Assembly (NCBI GenBank): GCA_039621445.1
Contig: CP154956.1
Span: 75,616,192 to 75,680,191 of the forward strand
Length of the DNA: 64,000 nucleotides
From: Euglena gracilis
Lineage: Eukaryota > Euglenida > Euglenophyceae > Euglenales
Direction of reading: 5' to 3'
Made by a program: the position numbers and the translations under genes. Within the stretch, counting starts at the first letter, position 1. Each line of letters begins with the position of its first letter. The notes beneath the pieces are model-generated. The model worked only from the letters and a program-made list of their open reading frames with translations. It did not search any database and was not told where the DNA came from. Of the stretch, positions 54,583-62,800 are shown piece after piece.

Positions 54583-55083
54583 AGTTCAGCCAGCTGTGAT
54601 CACCTGGCCACAAAATTTGGTTTTTGTCTGATCCATAACTCCTCCACAACCCCATAGGACCAAAAATGTCGAAAAAAATGGAAATACAAAATGTCCAAAA
54701 AATCACTAAAAATTCCCAATCTGACTAGCAACAGATTTCAATGGAATGGAAATCGACTTTCATAAACGGGCGCCTGAATGGAAATCGACTTACATAAACA
54801 AACGGGCGCCTGAATGGAAAACGACTTACATAAACGGGCGCCTGAATGGAAATCGACTTTCATAAACGGGCGCCTGAATGGAAATCGACTTTCATAAACA
54901 ATTTCAGCCTGAAACCGTTTCATGTCAGTAGAATTTCAAGACAGGCGTCGGGCCCAGAAAATAGGTTTTAATTAAGGCATCTGTGTTCAGGTACGTTTTC
55001 GCCAGGGGGCCCTTGGGGGGGCCCCTGGCTGAACACGTTTTCTGTCTGAAATATGGGCTCAGCCACAATTTGTGTATAAAAAA

Positions 55084-55250
55084 CATGGGGGGACCCGAGC
55101 GAGGCGCCGAAGGCGCCGAGCGAGGGTCCCCCCATTGTATTAACCCTAGTTGGGCGGCTCTTTGGGGTAGCTGGTACCATTGTAGGCCCAATTTATCACG
55201 TTTCTGACAGCCGGCTGTAGTCCTCAAAATTGAAATTTTTCTAAGCCGGT
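55084..55250. mobile_element. Foldback element D, copy 2, right half
   Basis: ATGGGGGGACCCGAGCGAGG through AACCCTAGTTGGGCGGCTCT and TTTATCACGTTTCTGACAGC, matching 45764-45880. With 52059-52168 it restores one element once copy B is removed. Confidence 0.75.
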
Positions 55251-55257
55251 TAATGAA

Positions 55258-55445
55258 GGAGTAGGGTTAGGGTCAGGGTTAGGGTTCGGATTAGGGTTAG
55301 GTATAGGGTCAGGGTCAGGGTTTTGGGTCAGGGTTGGGGTTAGGGTTCGGGTTATGTTTAGGGTTAGGGTTAGGGTTAGGGTTAGGGTTAGGGTTAGGGT
55401 TAGGGTTAGGGTTGGGTATAGGTTAGGGTTCGGATTAGGGTTACC
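55258..55445 (+). repeat. Interstitial TTAGGG tract
   Basis: About 190 bp of GGTTAG hexamers; the core 55358-55412 is a pure run of nine or so TTAGGG units, flanked by TCAGGG/TTCGGG variants. It lies inside element sequence, not at an end. Confidence 0.9.
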
Positions 55446-55449
55446 AACC

Positions 55450-55735
55450 CCCCCCCCCCCGACCACCCACTACCCCCCCCCCCCCCAGTCTACCGTCTGG
55501 CACTGCTGACCAGCCAATTGGTCGGCCGACCGACGACGCCAATTGGTCGGTCGGCCTAGTCGGCAGCTAGTCGGCGAGACAGGGGGGGGGGGAGCCAGTT
55601 GGCCGACTAGGCGAAATACCCACTCTAATGTGCTAATGAGTCAACCGCCGACTTTTAACCCCCCCCTGAAAAAAAAATTTCGGATGGGGGTGGAGGGGGG
55701 ATTTTTCTGCCTCTCGTGAGAGTCATGGCCAGTTT
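55450..55735. repeat. Fragment related to element J
   Basis: C-run, CAGTCTACCGTCTGGCACTG, TCGGCCGAC palindromes, CCCACTCTAATGTGCTAATG, GCCGACTTTTAA, and TTTTTCTGCCTCTCGTGA. All are found in the same relative order in 36002-36930. Confidence 0.65.
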
Positions 55736-55964
55736 CCCCCCCAGGACCCCCCCAGGACCCACCGGGGGGCGGTACCCACTTCAAAATAACCTGAACTTGT
55801 GCTGCAGAATTTCTGCCAAAAAGTTGCGGGACCCACCCATGACCCCCCCAGGCTTCTTTTTAAGTCAGCAGACCCCCCCCCCCCGGGGGGAGGGGGGGTG
55901 GGTGGGTGGGTCCGGGCCGGACCCCCCCCCCCCGGGGAGGGTGGCCCCGCGCTGGACAGGCACC

Positions 55965-56105
55965 TACGGCCGACCAAGCCCGACCAGGGCCGACCATGGC
56001 CGACCAGGGCCGACTATGGTTTTCAGGACCCCCGTAGGTGGGGGTTCCGACCAGGGCCGACCAGGGCCGACCAGGGCCGACCAGGGCCGACCAGGGCCGA
56101 CTTGC
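55965..56105 (+). repeat. GACCAGGGCC decamer array
   Basis: Two runs of the 10-bp unit GACCAGGGCC, split by TATGGTTTTCAGGACCCCCG. They create Gly/Pro/Arg-rich spurious frames. Confidence 0.9.
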
Positions 56106-56320
56106 ATGTGGTTGGCCGACCGAAGGGGCATGGGTGAAGGAATTCGGCAGCTTTCCCTCTGGAACAAGCACCTCTGATGATGCTGGGCGATGCTGGGTGA
56201 TGCTGGATTTTTGGAGACAGAGGTGGGGTTCCGATGCTGGGCGATCCTTTTTTTTTTTGGATGGCTGAAGTGGGGTCCATATTTGGGCCTATACTGCTGG
56301 GTACACCCTCCCTCCCCCGC

Positions 56321-56520
56321 AGACCACTCCAGCATGCCCTTCATGTCTGCCCATGCCTCTGCCTCTGCTGCTGTGCTGGACCTCTCTGTCCCCCTCCGGG
56401 AGGTGTGTGCTGCATACCTGCGTACAGACTCCACATTGGTGCTTGCTTCGTACCTGAGTCGACGATACTTGACTTCCCTGAGTGACTCCCTGGAGTGGAT
56501 GCATTGGTGGGAGAGGGAGG
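56321..56520 (+). CDS. Candidate internal exon, unknown protein
   Basis: Preceded by a good acceptor (CCCTCCCTCCCCCGCAG). One frame is open and protein-like: HASASAAVLDLSVPLREVCA, then YLRTDSTLVLASYLSRRYL, then LEWMHWWEREV. The GC-rich third positions differ from the AT-rich repeats around it. It is followed after GAGAGGGAG by GTTATG, a possible donor. No family recognised. Confidence 0.35.
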
Positions 56521-56818
56521 TTATGGGGGGAAGAATCTTAATTTGTTGGATAAACGGGCGACTGTAGTTGCGGTTGTAGGCATGTGCATGATCATGTGCA
56601 TCCGTGGATGCTTGTAGGGCATGTTAATCCGAGAATGCGCATGTGCGAATGTCTGGTGTGCGGAGAATGCGCCTTTGGAAGGATTGGTCTCGAACGAGCC
56701 GCGCATTTAATACACAAAGTCGCGAGTTGGATGTCGAGGAAGGTTGGTTGGAGGCCAAGAAGCGGGACCCCCGGGAAGTGTGACCCCCAAAGGCTTTTGC
56801 TGACTAGCCTCTCCTTCA

Positions 56819-56940
56819 GTGGAGGAAGCTGCGTGGTCGGGAGAAGCACGACTGGCAGTGGTTGCTGCTGCTGGAGAGGCAGCGGTGGGGCCAGCTGGAG
56901 GAGCTGCGGGTGCTGGAGGGTGAGGTGGTCGTGTTTGCAG
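56819..56940 (+). CDS. Candidate internal exon, coiled-coil-like
   Basis: Begins after the acceptor CTAGCCTCTCCTTCAG and reads WRKLRGREKHDWQWLLLLER, then QRWGQLEELRVLEGEVV. It is strongly amphipathic and probably helical. It may continue the exon at 56321, with an intron between. A Cys-rich frame at 56636-56710 (CECLVCGECAF) lies in that interval and could be another exon. Function unknown. Confidence 0.35.
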
Positions 56941-56999
56941 TACCCTTCCAGTGCCCCTGCTGTATTTGTGTGCCTGAATTTTGGTCTTCGGTTATATGT

Positions 57000-57200
57000 C
57001 CCCCCCCCCCCTAATTGGCCAGAGCCCAGGTGGCCAATTAGGGGGGGGGTTACTCATTTCAAGGGAAAATGTCTTTATTCGGGTTTTTTGGGGGGTTCGC
57101 GACTGTAAAGGACGGGGTCCAGGTGGCCAATTAGGGGGGGGTTAGGGGTAACCCCCCCCTAATTGTCCCCCCCCCCTAATTGGCCAGAAGGGGGGTCAAT
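57000..57200. mobile_element. PolyC-capped foldback, TAATTGGCC type
   Basis: CCCCCCCTAATTGGCCAGAG, then GGTGGCCAATTAGGGGGGG, twice. The middle (57040-57110) is AT-rich. Same word class as 48690-48882. Confidence 0.7.
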
Positions 57201-57839
57201 AGAGGGGGGGGGTTGGTAGGGTCAGAATTAGGGTTAGGAATAGGGTTAGGGTTAGGCAGTCAAGTTTGGGTCCCGAGACCCCCCCCTTGTCTGGTTAAGT
57301 TCGGACCCCGACGGGGGGGGTCCCGGGGGCCCCCCCCCCCCCCCCCGGTGCCTGGGCTCCTTTGTTATTTGAGGGGGGTGGGGTGACCAAGTGACTCACA
57401 AAAACGACTCAGTTCTGTTCCCCGGGGGGGGGCTTAAATATCCAGAAGGGGGGGGGGGCTAGTGCAAAAAAAATGGTACCACCACGACGGCGACCACCGG
57501 AAATCCGCACGGAGCCAAGGGGGGGGGCGAGCGGTCGCGCGGGCGGCCGCGCGGGGGTGGGGGTCCCGGACCCCCCCCCTGAGCGGCGCGCCCAGCCCCC
57601 AGTGTTTGGAGGTGTTCAACAAATTTAGACCCCATGGGAGACCCCTTGAGGGTGTTGCCCCCGTGTCCCCCCCTGTGTCCCCCCACCCCCAAAGTCTTAC
57701 CATTGGGGGCGGTTCCAAGGGAGTTAATTTCAAGTAATTTTGCCCTCTGTCCACCCTTTAGGGTTGGTGGATCGTCTGTGTAAGCATGCAGACGCTTGTT
57801 GCAGGAGCAAAGGATGTGGGAGAAATCTTCTTAACCCCC

Positions 57840-58341
57840 CACGAAAAAGACGAAGCAAGTGATTTCGACCTTTGAAGCGACAACGATTGGGGTGCTTTTT
57901 TTAAAAAAAATCTGCAGCATTGTGAGAACAAACTTGTAGCTTGATCGCACTGAGAGGCAAATTGGGCGCTTTGTTTTCGCAACAAACAACCCTGTCAACT
58001 TGAACTTGGCTCGTCCTTCCATGAAGTGCATGAATCTGTTCCACTGCCAACCTGGAACGGAATTTCTCAACCATGGGATCTACAGCGTCACCCCGATCAA
58101 TTCCCCCCCCTTGGGCAGCCAAAATTCCAAAAATTTGAGGGGGGGGGAAATATTCAGCTGTTTTTTGGACTGGCTGTGGATTTTGAACTCTTTTCGGGGC
58201 ATTGCCTTTGATTTCCACTGTCCCACAGACATGTCTATCATTGACGTTGATGCCCCCACCATTGGGGTGAGACGATATGTTGTTGAATGCGTGGAATGCA
58301 TGGGATAAAGTGCCCCCGCAATTGGTTGTGAAGTCTTTCAA
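57840..58341 (-). CDS. Candidate exon(s), unknown protein
   Basis: Open minus-strand frame from about 58341. It contains LSHAFHAFNNISSHPNGGG, NDRHVCGTVEIKG, later VDPMVEKFRSRLAVEQIHAL and APNLPLSAIKLQVCSHNAAD. The middle crosses a C/G-rich block that also recurs at 58490-58522 (AAATTATTCAGCTGTTTTTT), so that part may be an intron or insertion. No family recognised. Confidence 0.3.
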
Positions 58342-58631
58342 ATGTGCCGGTTTGGGTTTGCCTTTGGATGGATCTCAAGATGACGCCATTTATTCATATG
58401 ATTTGCAAGAGGAAATGCACAATATCTGGTGAACAGAATGAGTTCCAACTCTTCGTGTCTGTCACCACAACTGGCATTCCAAATTTTTCTGGGGGGGAAA
58501 TTATTCAGCTGTTTTTTGGACCACACCAGGATCCCGAAAATTGGCCAAAAATGGGGGGGGATTATTCGGGGGGGGGGGGAAGATCGGTGACGCTGTACCC
58601 CCTCGGGAGCCAAATTCCCAAGGGGGGTCTT

Positions 58632-59335
58632 ACCATGCCCCCCCCCATATAAGACCAGGCTTTGAATAGTGCTGAGCTCTTAATAAGCGCTCACCCACCC
58701 CTTCATTGACACCCCATATAAACCGGCGCACTCCATGGAGCTCTGTTGGCTGAAATGCAAAGGTTTTGCGCCCGAAACAGGGCGCCAATACACCTTTTCC
58801 GGGTCTGGATGCCCAAAAACAGCGCTTTGAGCGAAAATTTTTTTTTTCGATTGTTTCGACTTTTTTGACCCAAAAATGACCGGAAGTGAGTGGGTTGACA
58901 GCCCAAAACGGGGCACTGGCCGATCGAAAAACGCTCATTTTTCGGCCCAAAAATAGTTTTTCTGCGTCCAGGAGGCCCAAAAACATCGTTTCGGGCGAAA
59001 AAAAAAATAGATTTTTTTCGACTTTTTTGACCCGAAAATGTCCCAAAGTCAATGGGTTGGCAGCCCAAAACGGGGCACTGGAGGGTCGAAAAACGCTCAT
59101 TTTCGGCCCAAAAACAGTTTTTCTGGGTTCGGGAGGCCCAAAAACATCGTTTCGAGCAAAAAAAGTTTTCGATTTTTTTCGACCTTTTTGACCCGAAAAT
59201 GACCCAGTCAATGGGTTGGCGGCCCAAAACGGGGCACTGGCGGGTCGAAAAACGCCCATTTTCGGCTCAACAACAATCTTTCTGGGTTCGGGAGGCCCAA
59301 AAACATCGTTTCGGGCAAAACAATTCAAGAAAATG
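58632..59335 (-). mobile_element. Inverted satellite-bearing element with about three monomers
   Basis: Starts with TACCATGCCCCCCCCCATAT and AAGACC. It then repeats, inverted, the right end of the giant element (TTTGAATAGTGCTGAGCTCT, TAATAAGCG, CTCCATGGAGCTC), followed by inverted diverged monomers (GGGCCAAAACATCGTTTCGG-like and GGGTCGAAAAACGC words) to about 59320. The left cap word CATATAAGACC replaces TTATTTGACC of the giant element. Confidence 0.65.
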
Positions 59336-59505
59336 CACGTTGCTTGGTGGGTTTCTTGGGAAGAGCCACTGGAACCTCCCCTGCAGATACAACAATAATA
59401 AAACATACACCTTATTCATTTTTGCATCCTATCCAGCCAGCAGAGGAGTTCTCTTGGATTCTTCTGGTCCTCAGTCCAGGGACGATCTCGAATGATCATC
59501 CCTGC

Positions 59506-60015
59506 TTTAAAACCTATTTCCTGGGCCCGACGCCTCTTGAATTTCTACAGATACTAACGGATTTCAGGCTGAATCCGTTAGTGTAAAACGGGGGAAGGGG
59601 GGGTTCCATATGTTCAAAAAAGTGATTTAATTTAAATCACTTAAAAAATGGGTTGGTTTCCGACGGGCTGTTTCGGTTGCTTGCTTATCACAAAACACTG
59701 TGCTTCTTGCAGTAGTTGTGGCCAAAGCTGAGCCTTCGGGATCACGTTGATGGCCCCGGAAGAAGCGGAGAAGACTACGAACTGCAGGATTAGTTGAAAT
59801 CTGAAAGTGTTTGGGACTGTGATGACTGAGACAGTTGGTGTTTGGAGAATAGTTCGGTGTTGTCTTTTGCCACTTTTGCCAACCCATTGTCCAACAAGGG
59901 GTTTTCGATTTCCAAGGCAGGCGATCGTTAGTGTAAAACGATTTCCAAGACAGAGATCCGTTAGTGTAAAACAATTTCCAAGACAGGCAATCGCTTTCAT
60001 AAACAAAAAAAGGTC
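59506..60015 (-). mobile_element. Relative of the 53700-54970 element
   Basis: Begins TTTAAAACCTATTTCCTGGG, CCCGACGCCTCTTGAATTTC, matching that element's end, followed by a CTAACGGATTTCAGGCTGAA hairpin. At the other side is a GATTTCCAAGACAGG/GTTAGTGTAAAAC array (59905-59990). A minus-strand frame lies inside. Confidence 0.5.
59627..59900 (-). CDS. ORF inside the 59.5-60.0 kb element
   Basis: The minus-strand frame reads MGWQKWQKTTPNYSPNTNCL, then SPKHFQISTNPAVRSLLRFF, RGHQRDPEGSAL, and ends at a stop near 59627. It is well mixed and not low complexity. No family recognised; it is probably part of an element protein. Confidence 0.35.
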
Positions 60016-60169
60016 CTAAAAGGGCAAGATGTGAGGAGCAAACAAAACACAGCTGAGGCAGCGGTGCTGTTGATCACGGTGGACGACGAAACGAAAGGGG
60101 GGACCCCGCAATGGGGACACAAGACGGCCAACAGATGCACATAATGTGCGAGCTGCACAGGCCGCTGAA

Positions 60170-60200
60170 AACCCTAACCCTAAGCCTAACCCTAACCGCC
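60170..60200 (-). repeat. CCCTAA repeats
   Basis: About five CCTAAC/CCTAAG hexamers, the complement of TTAGGG-type repeats. Confidence 0.8.
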
Positions 60201-60278
60201 ACTGGGGCCCCCTCCGCGGACGGCGGCGCCTCGAACATCTGCCTCGACCAGGTCGCCGCGTTCCGCATTTGGCTGGCC

Positions 60279-60809
60279 TCATCCGGGCAGTCTTCGAGTT
60301 TGAACACAGGCACGCACTAGCGTGCCAGCTGAGAGGAGAAAAAGTAGCGGTGTTGACTGGGAAGAATTTTGTGACCTTGGCACGAACTGTTGTTCCTCCG
60401 TCATCCTGTCCTCCTTCTCACACGGTTGCATGAGGATGTCGGTGATGTCCTCTTCTTCGTCAACGTTGATGGGCACGGCGAGGGGTCCCAAGGTGCGCCG
60501 CCGCTTCGCTGACGGAAACTGTTGATGGAATGTCATTTCCAGATTTCCAAAGTCTTTCACACCTCTTCTGCCCGTGGTGGCGTGGTGACATTGTCCGGGG
60601 TGGGCTCCGTTGGCAAAACGGTCTGCACATACGAATGGAGGTACCAGGAAAGTAATGGCTAAATTGCACCTGATTTGTCTCCACAAAATCCGCAAGGGGT
60701 GAACGGATGCATGCTCGGCCTCTGCATCAACCTCGTCAGGAGGGTTTACAAAAAGGGTTGACAAAATTTCACACCTCTGGGACTGCAGTTGGTGCTGATG
60801 CAGGAGCAC
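60279..60809 (-). CDS. Candidate protein-coding segment, unknown, acidic
   Basis: A 176-codon minus-strand frame. A basic patch SAKRRRTLGPL is followed by VPINVDEEEDITDILMQPCE, then KEDRMTEEQQFVPRSQ. A nuclear protein or transposon protein would fit the basic/acidic pattern, but no family is recognised. The N-terminal part has NPPDEVDAEAEHASVHPL. The frame continues past 60320 into less convincing text. A second minus frame, FKLEDCPDEASQMRNAAT, at about 60230-60310 may be a neighbouring exon. Confidence 0.35.
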   Translation of the reverse strand: MLLHQHQLQSQRCEILSTLFVNPPDEVDAEAEHASVHPLRILWRQIRCNLAITFLVPPFVCADRFANGAHPGQCHHATTGRRGVKDFGNLEMTFHQQFPSAKRRRTLGPLAVPINVDEEEDITDILMQPCEKEDRMTEEQQFVPRSQNSSQSTPLLFLLSAGTLVRACVQTRRLPG

Positions 60810-60857
60810 AAAACACGGCAGAACCTGGCTCGGAATTCACCCCCACCACCCAAGGTT

Positions 60858-61135
60858 GACGGCTTGTTTTTTTTTGAAACAAAAAAACATGTTTTTTTTT
60901 AAAAAAAATATGTTTTTTTTTAAAAAAAAACTTCATGGAGGGTTTGGGGGGAAATTTTTTTGCAATGTTTTTTTTGAAAAAAGTTCATTTTTTATCTCTG
61001 CAGCATTCATTTTTTGTCTTTTTTTTGGGTTGAAAGCATGATTTTTTGCACCAGAAAACACAGATTTGGAAATACTTTCACACATAAAAAAAACTTTAGA
61101 GGGGGTATTCCCCCCGTGACCCCCCCCCCCGACCC
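60858..61135. repeat. A-run/T-run hairpins and CCCCGTGACC array
   Basis: AAAACATGTTTT-type short hairpins (60880-60940) resemble parts of element H, and CGTGACCCCCCCC units lie at 61108-61130. TTGGTGTCAAAATAC/GATTCCTAATTTGGC repeats and another CGTGACC array follow to about 61420. No gene is visible. Confidence 0.6.
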
Positions 61136-61541
61136 GACCTAAGACCCTTTTCGGCCATTTTTTTTCTTCTGAAAAATAACTTGGCCGGTGATGCCTAATC
61201 TGACAAAATATTCAGGTAGATTCATAATTTTGAGGCATAAATTTTGCAAAATTTGGACTGGTGATGCCTGATTTGGTGTCAAAATACTAATTTTAGGTTG
61301 GGGGATTCCTAATTTGGCGCCAAAAGGGATTTCCCCCAAAAATTCGTTTTCGGTGATTCCTAATTTAGCCACCGAAAATGTGGTGTTCCCCCGTGACCCC
61401 CCCCCCCCCCGTGACCCGAACCTCCCCGGAAAAATTTTCCTCAAAAAATGGCAATTTCGCAAGGAAAAAGGCCAATTTTTGCTTTTTCAAAAAAAAAACA
61501 TGTTTTCTTTTTTGCGTTTTTTTTAAAAAAAACATGTTTTT

Positions 61542-61985
61542 TTAAAAAAACAAAAAAAACGTCAACCCTGCCACCGCCTCACCCTTTGGATGGCCCGCCA
61601 AAATGGCTGCAGCCAATGCTGGTGTTTGCCCCGACATGCGATGATACACTTGCACTTGCACTTGCACTTGCACTTGCACTTGCACTGTTTGACGGGCCAC
61701 CCCAAAATACTTGGCGACTTCCTCACGAGATGGGTCAGAATTTGCCAGCCGCGTCATGGCAGGTCTCCTGGCCAGGTCTTTGAAAGTGACCTTGCGTTGC
61801 AAACATTTGGAGACCCATTCGGCCACTCCCCGAAAAGTCCCGTCGCCAATTGGCCCGCTGCCAAGCGCCTTTGATAACAGAGTCACAGTGCGAAACAAAA
61901 AATCATTCTCGCCTGAGGTGGAACTAGCGGTTGCCCGCAAAAGCTCGCACTGCCTTTCAAACGCCGCAATGGTGGCGCAACGGGG
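61542..61985 (-). CDS. Candidate exon with HTH-like segment and VQ repeat
   Basis: The minus-strand frame reads ATIAAFERQCELLRATAS, then GDGTFRGVAEWVSKCLQRKV, TFKDLARRP, then SREEVAKYFGVARQTVQVQV, LAAAILAGHPKG. The SREEVAKYFGVARQTV part looks like a helix-turn-helix. The hexanucleotide TGCAAG repeat extends it as Val-Gln dipeptides without breaking the frame. It lies downstream, in minus orientation, of the YR4 fragment. Role unknown; a DNA-binding part of a mobile-element protein is possible. Confidence 0.4.
   Translation of the reverse strand, partial: PRCATIAAFERQCELLRATASSTSGENDFLFRTVTLLSKALGSGPIGDGTFRGVAEWVSKCLQRKVTFKDLARRPAMTRLANSDPSREEVAKYFGVARQTVQVQVQVQVQVQVYHRMSGQTPALAAAILAGHPKGEAVAGLTFFLFF
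61646..61687 (+). repeat. (CTTGCA)n hexanucleotide repeat
   Basis: Seven tandem units, in frame with the minus-strand ORF at 61542-61985. Confidence 0.95.
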
Positions 61986-61987
61986 AC

Positions 61988-62085
61988 TCCGGGTTCAGGA
62001 CAGAACTGGCGTCCCCCCCTCCTCTTTGTTTAAAGCGGTGTTTTTGGGAAGCCGGGTTCAGGGCAGAACCGGCGTCCCCAACCTT
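61988..62085 (+). repeat. Two direct copies of a 28-bp unit
   Basis: GGGTTCAGGACAGAACTGGC with GTCCCC, and GGGTTCAGGGCAGAACCGGC with GTCCCC, about 65 bp apart. Confidence 0.8.
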
Positions 62086-62139
62086 CGGTCAAAGGACACT
62101 CCACCAATCTTTCACCACTGATCTGACATGTCACGCCAC

Positions 62140-62345
62140 TTTGCATTTTTCCCAATTCCGACGATCGCGAGCGTATCTCTGGCTGTGTCGATCGTTCAGG
62201 TACAAACTCACCCCTCAATCGAAAGCTCTTTTTATCAGACGACCAGTGATCACCACCAGATTCAGCCACGCTGCACAGTACTCTAGTTTTCTGTCACTGG
62301 GAAATCCTAATTTCACAAATCCTTGTGCCCCCCTCAGCCAATTGC
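62140..62345 (-). pseudogene. Tyrosine recombinase C-terminal fragment, YR4
   Basis: Minus-strand text LGFPSDRKLEYCAAWLNLVV, ITGRLIKRAFD aligns with WEIEYRAPWKNLMTTAGRLL, KELSIEG of YR3. At the DNA level the match runs on through GAGCTTTCGATTGAGGGGTG. The next segment gives DRHSQRYARDRR (H-x-x-R), co-linear with HAARHN in YR3. GAGGGGTGAGT at the end of the conserved block is a textbook donor motif. Only this C-terminal piece is present. Confidence 0.5.
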
Positions 62346-62454
62346 TTAAGCACTGGCCACCCCCTCCCCCCCCCCCCCCCCGGGGGGGTGGGTAATTTGT
62401 TTTTTCAGAGTGACTGACTGGTTTTTGGCCCGGACCCCTGGGGGGTCGGCTAGG

Positions 62455-62600
62455 GGTGGGCAAAAATGGCTTGAGCGACCCCGGCGCCAAAGGCGCCGGA
62501 AAATTTTTTTTTTGGCCTAAAATGGCCTAAAGTGACTGGAAAGTGGCCGTTTTTCTGAGTGGCCGACCCCCCCTCCCCGGCTGACTGGCTGGTTTTCCGA
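62455..62600. repeat. Foldback around GGCGCCAAAGGCGCC
   Basis: GACCCCTGGGGGGTCGG, a GGCGCC hairpin and GTGGCCGACCCCCCC, with GACTGACTGG words on both sides (62409, 62582, 62610). It is probably a small foldback element; its ends are not resolved. Confidence 0.5.
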
Positions 62601-62631
62601 AAATGAGTGACTGACTGGTTTTTTATATCGA

Positions 62632-62800
62632 GAACTGTGTCCCAGACACCGGTTCGGGCGTGAAACCTGTGCCTGGGATACCGTAGCCCGAACCGGTGTC
62701 CCAGGCACAGGTTTCACGCCCGAACCGGTGTCTGGGACACAGTTTTTGAAACCGTGTATCGGGGGCTCTGGTTTCACGCCCGAACCCGAACCGACAGGCA
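62632..62800. repeat. Palindrome array, left side of YR3
   Basis: CCAGACACCGGTTCGGGCGT, GAAACCTGTGCCTGGG and their complements form one long imperfect hairpin; TTGAAACCGTGTATCGGGGG, CTCTGGTTTCACGCCCGAAC follows. Confidence 0.85.

Larger units (their letters stand above)
53700..54970 (-). mobile_element. YR-derived element nested in copy B
   Basis: The empty site is visible at 52476-52500 (ACGTTTTCGATTAAGGC). Left: a hairpin of about 100 bp (53704-53808, CGACCGACACTAACAGATTC arms), then TCTGGGCCCGACGCCTGTCT. Right: the complement AGACAGGCGTCGGGCCCAGA at about 54940. Arrays of a 32-bp unit (GGGCGCCTGAATGGAAATCG, ACTTACATAAAC) lie inside both ends. It encloses a YR C-terminal fragment. Confidence 0.65.
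52169..55083 (-). mobile_element. Unknown element, copy B (split)
   Basis: Left inverted end 52169-52224 as in copy A. The 31/32-bp array is at 52225-52535, with a 154-bp foldback nested in it; gene region 52565-53580; right array 53590-53699. The last unit is interrupted by a YR-derived element (53700-54970) and resumes at ATTAAGGCATCTGTG, followed by the GGGGCCCCTGGCTGAACACG hairpin. A G-rich block at about 52945-53270, with GGCGCCGAAGGCGCC, has no counterpart in copy A. Confidence 0.6.

Noticed and set aside
55716-56177. Gly/Pro/Arg-rich ORFs on both strands
   Set aside because: They arise from the GACCAGGGCC decamer array and C/G runs.
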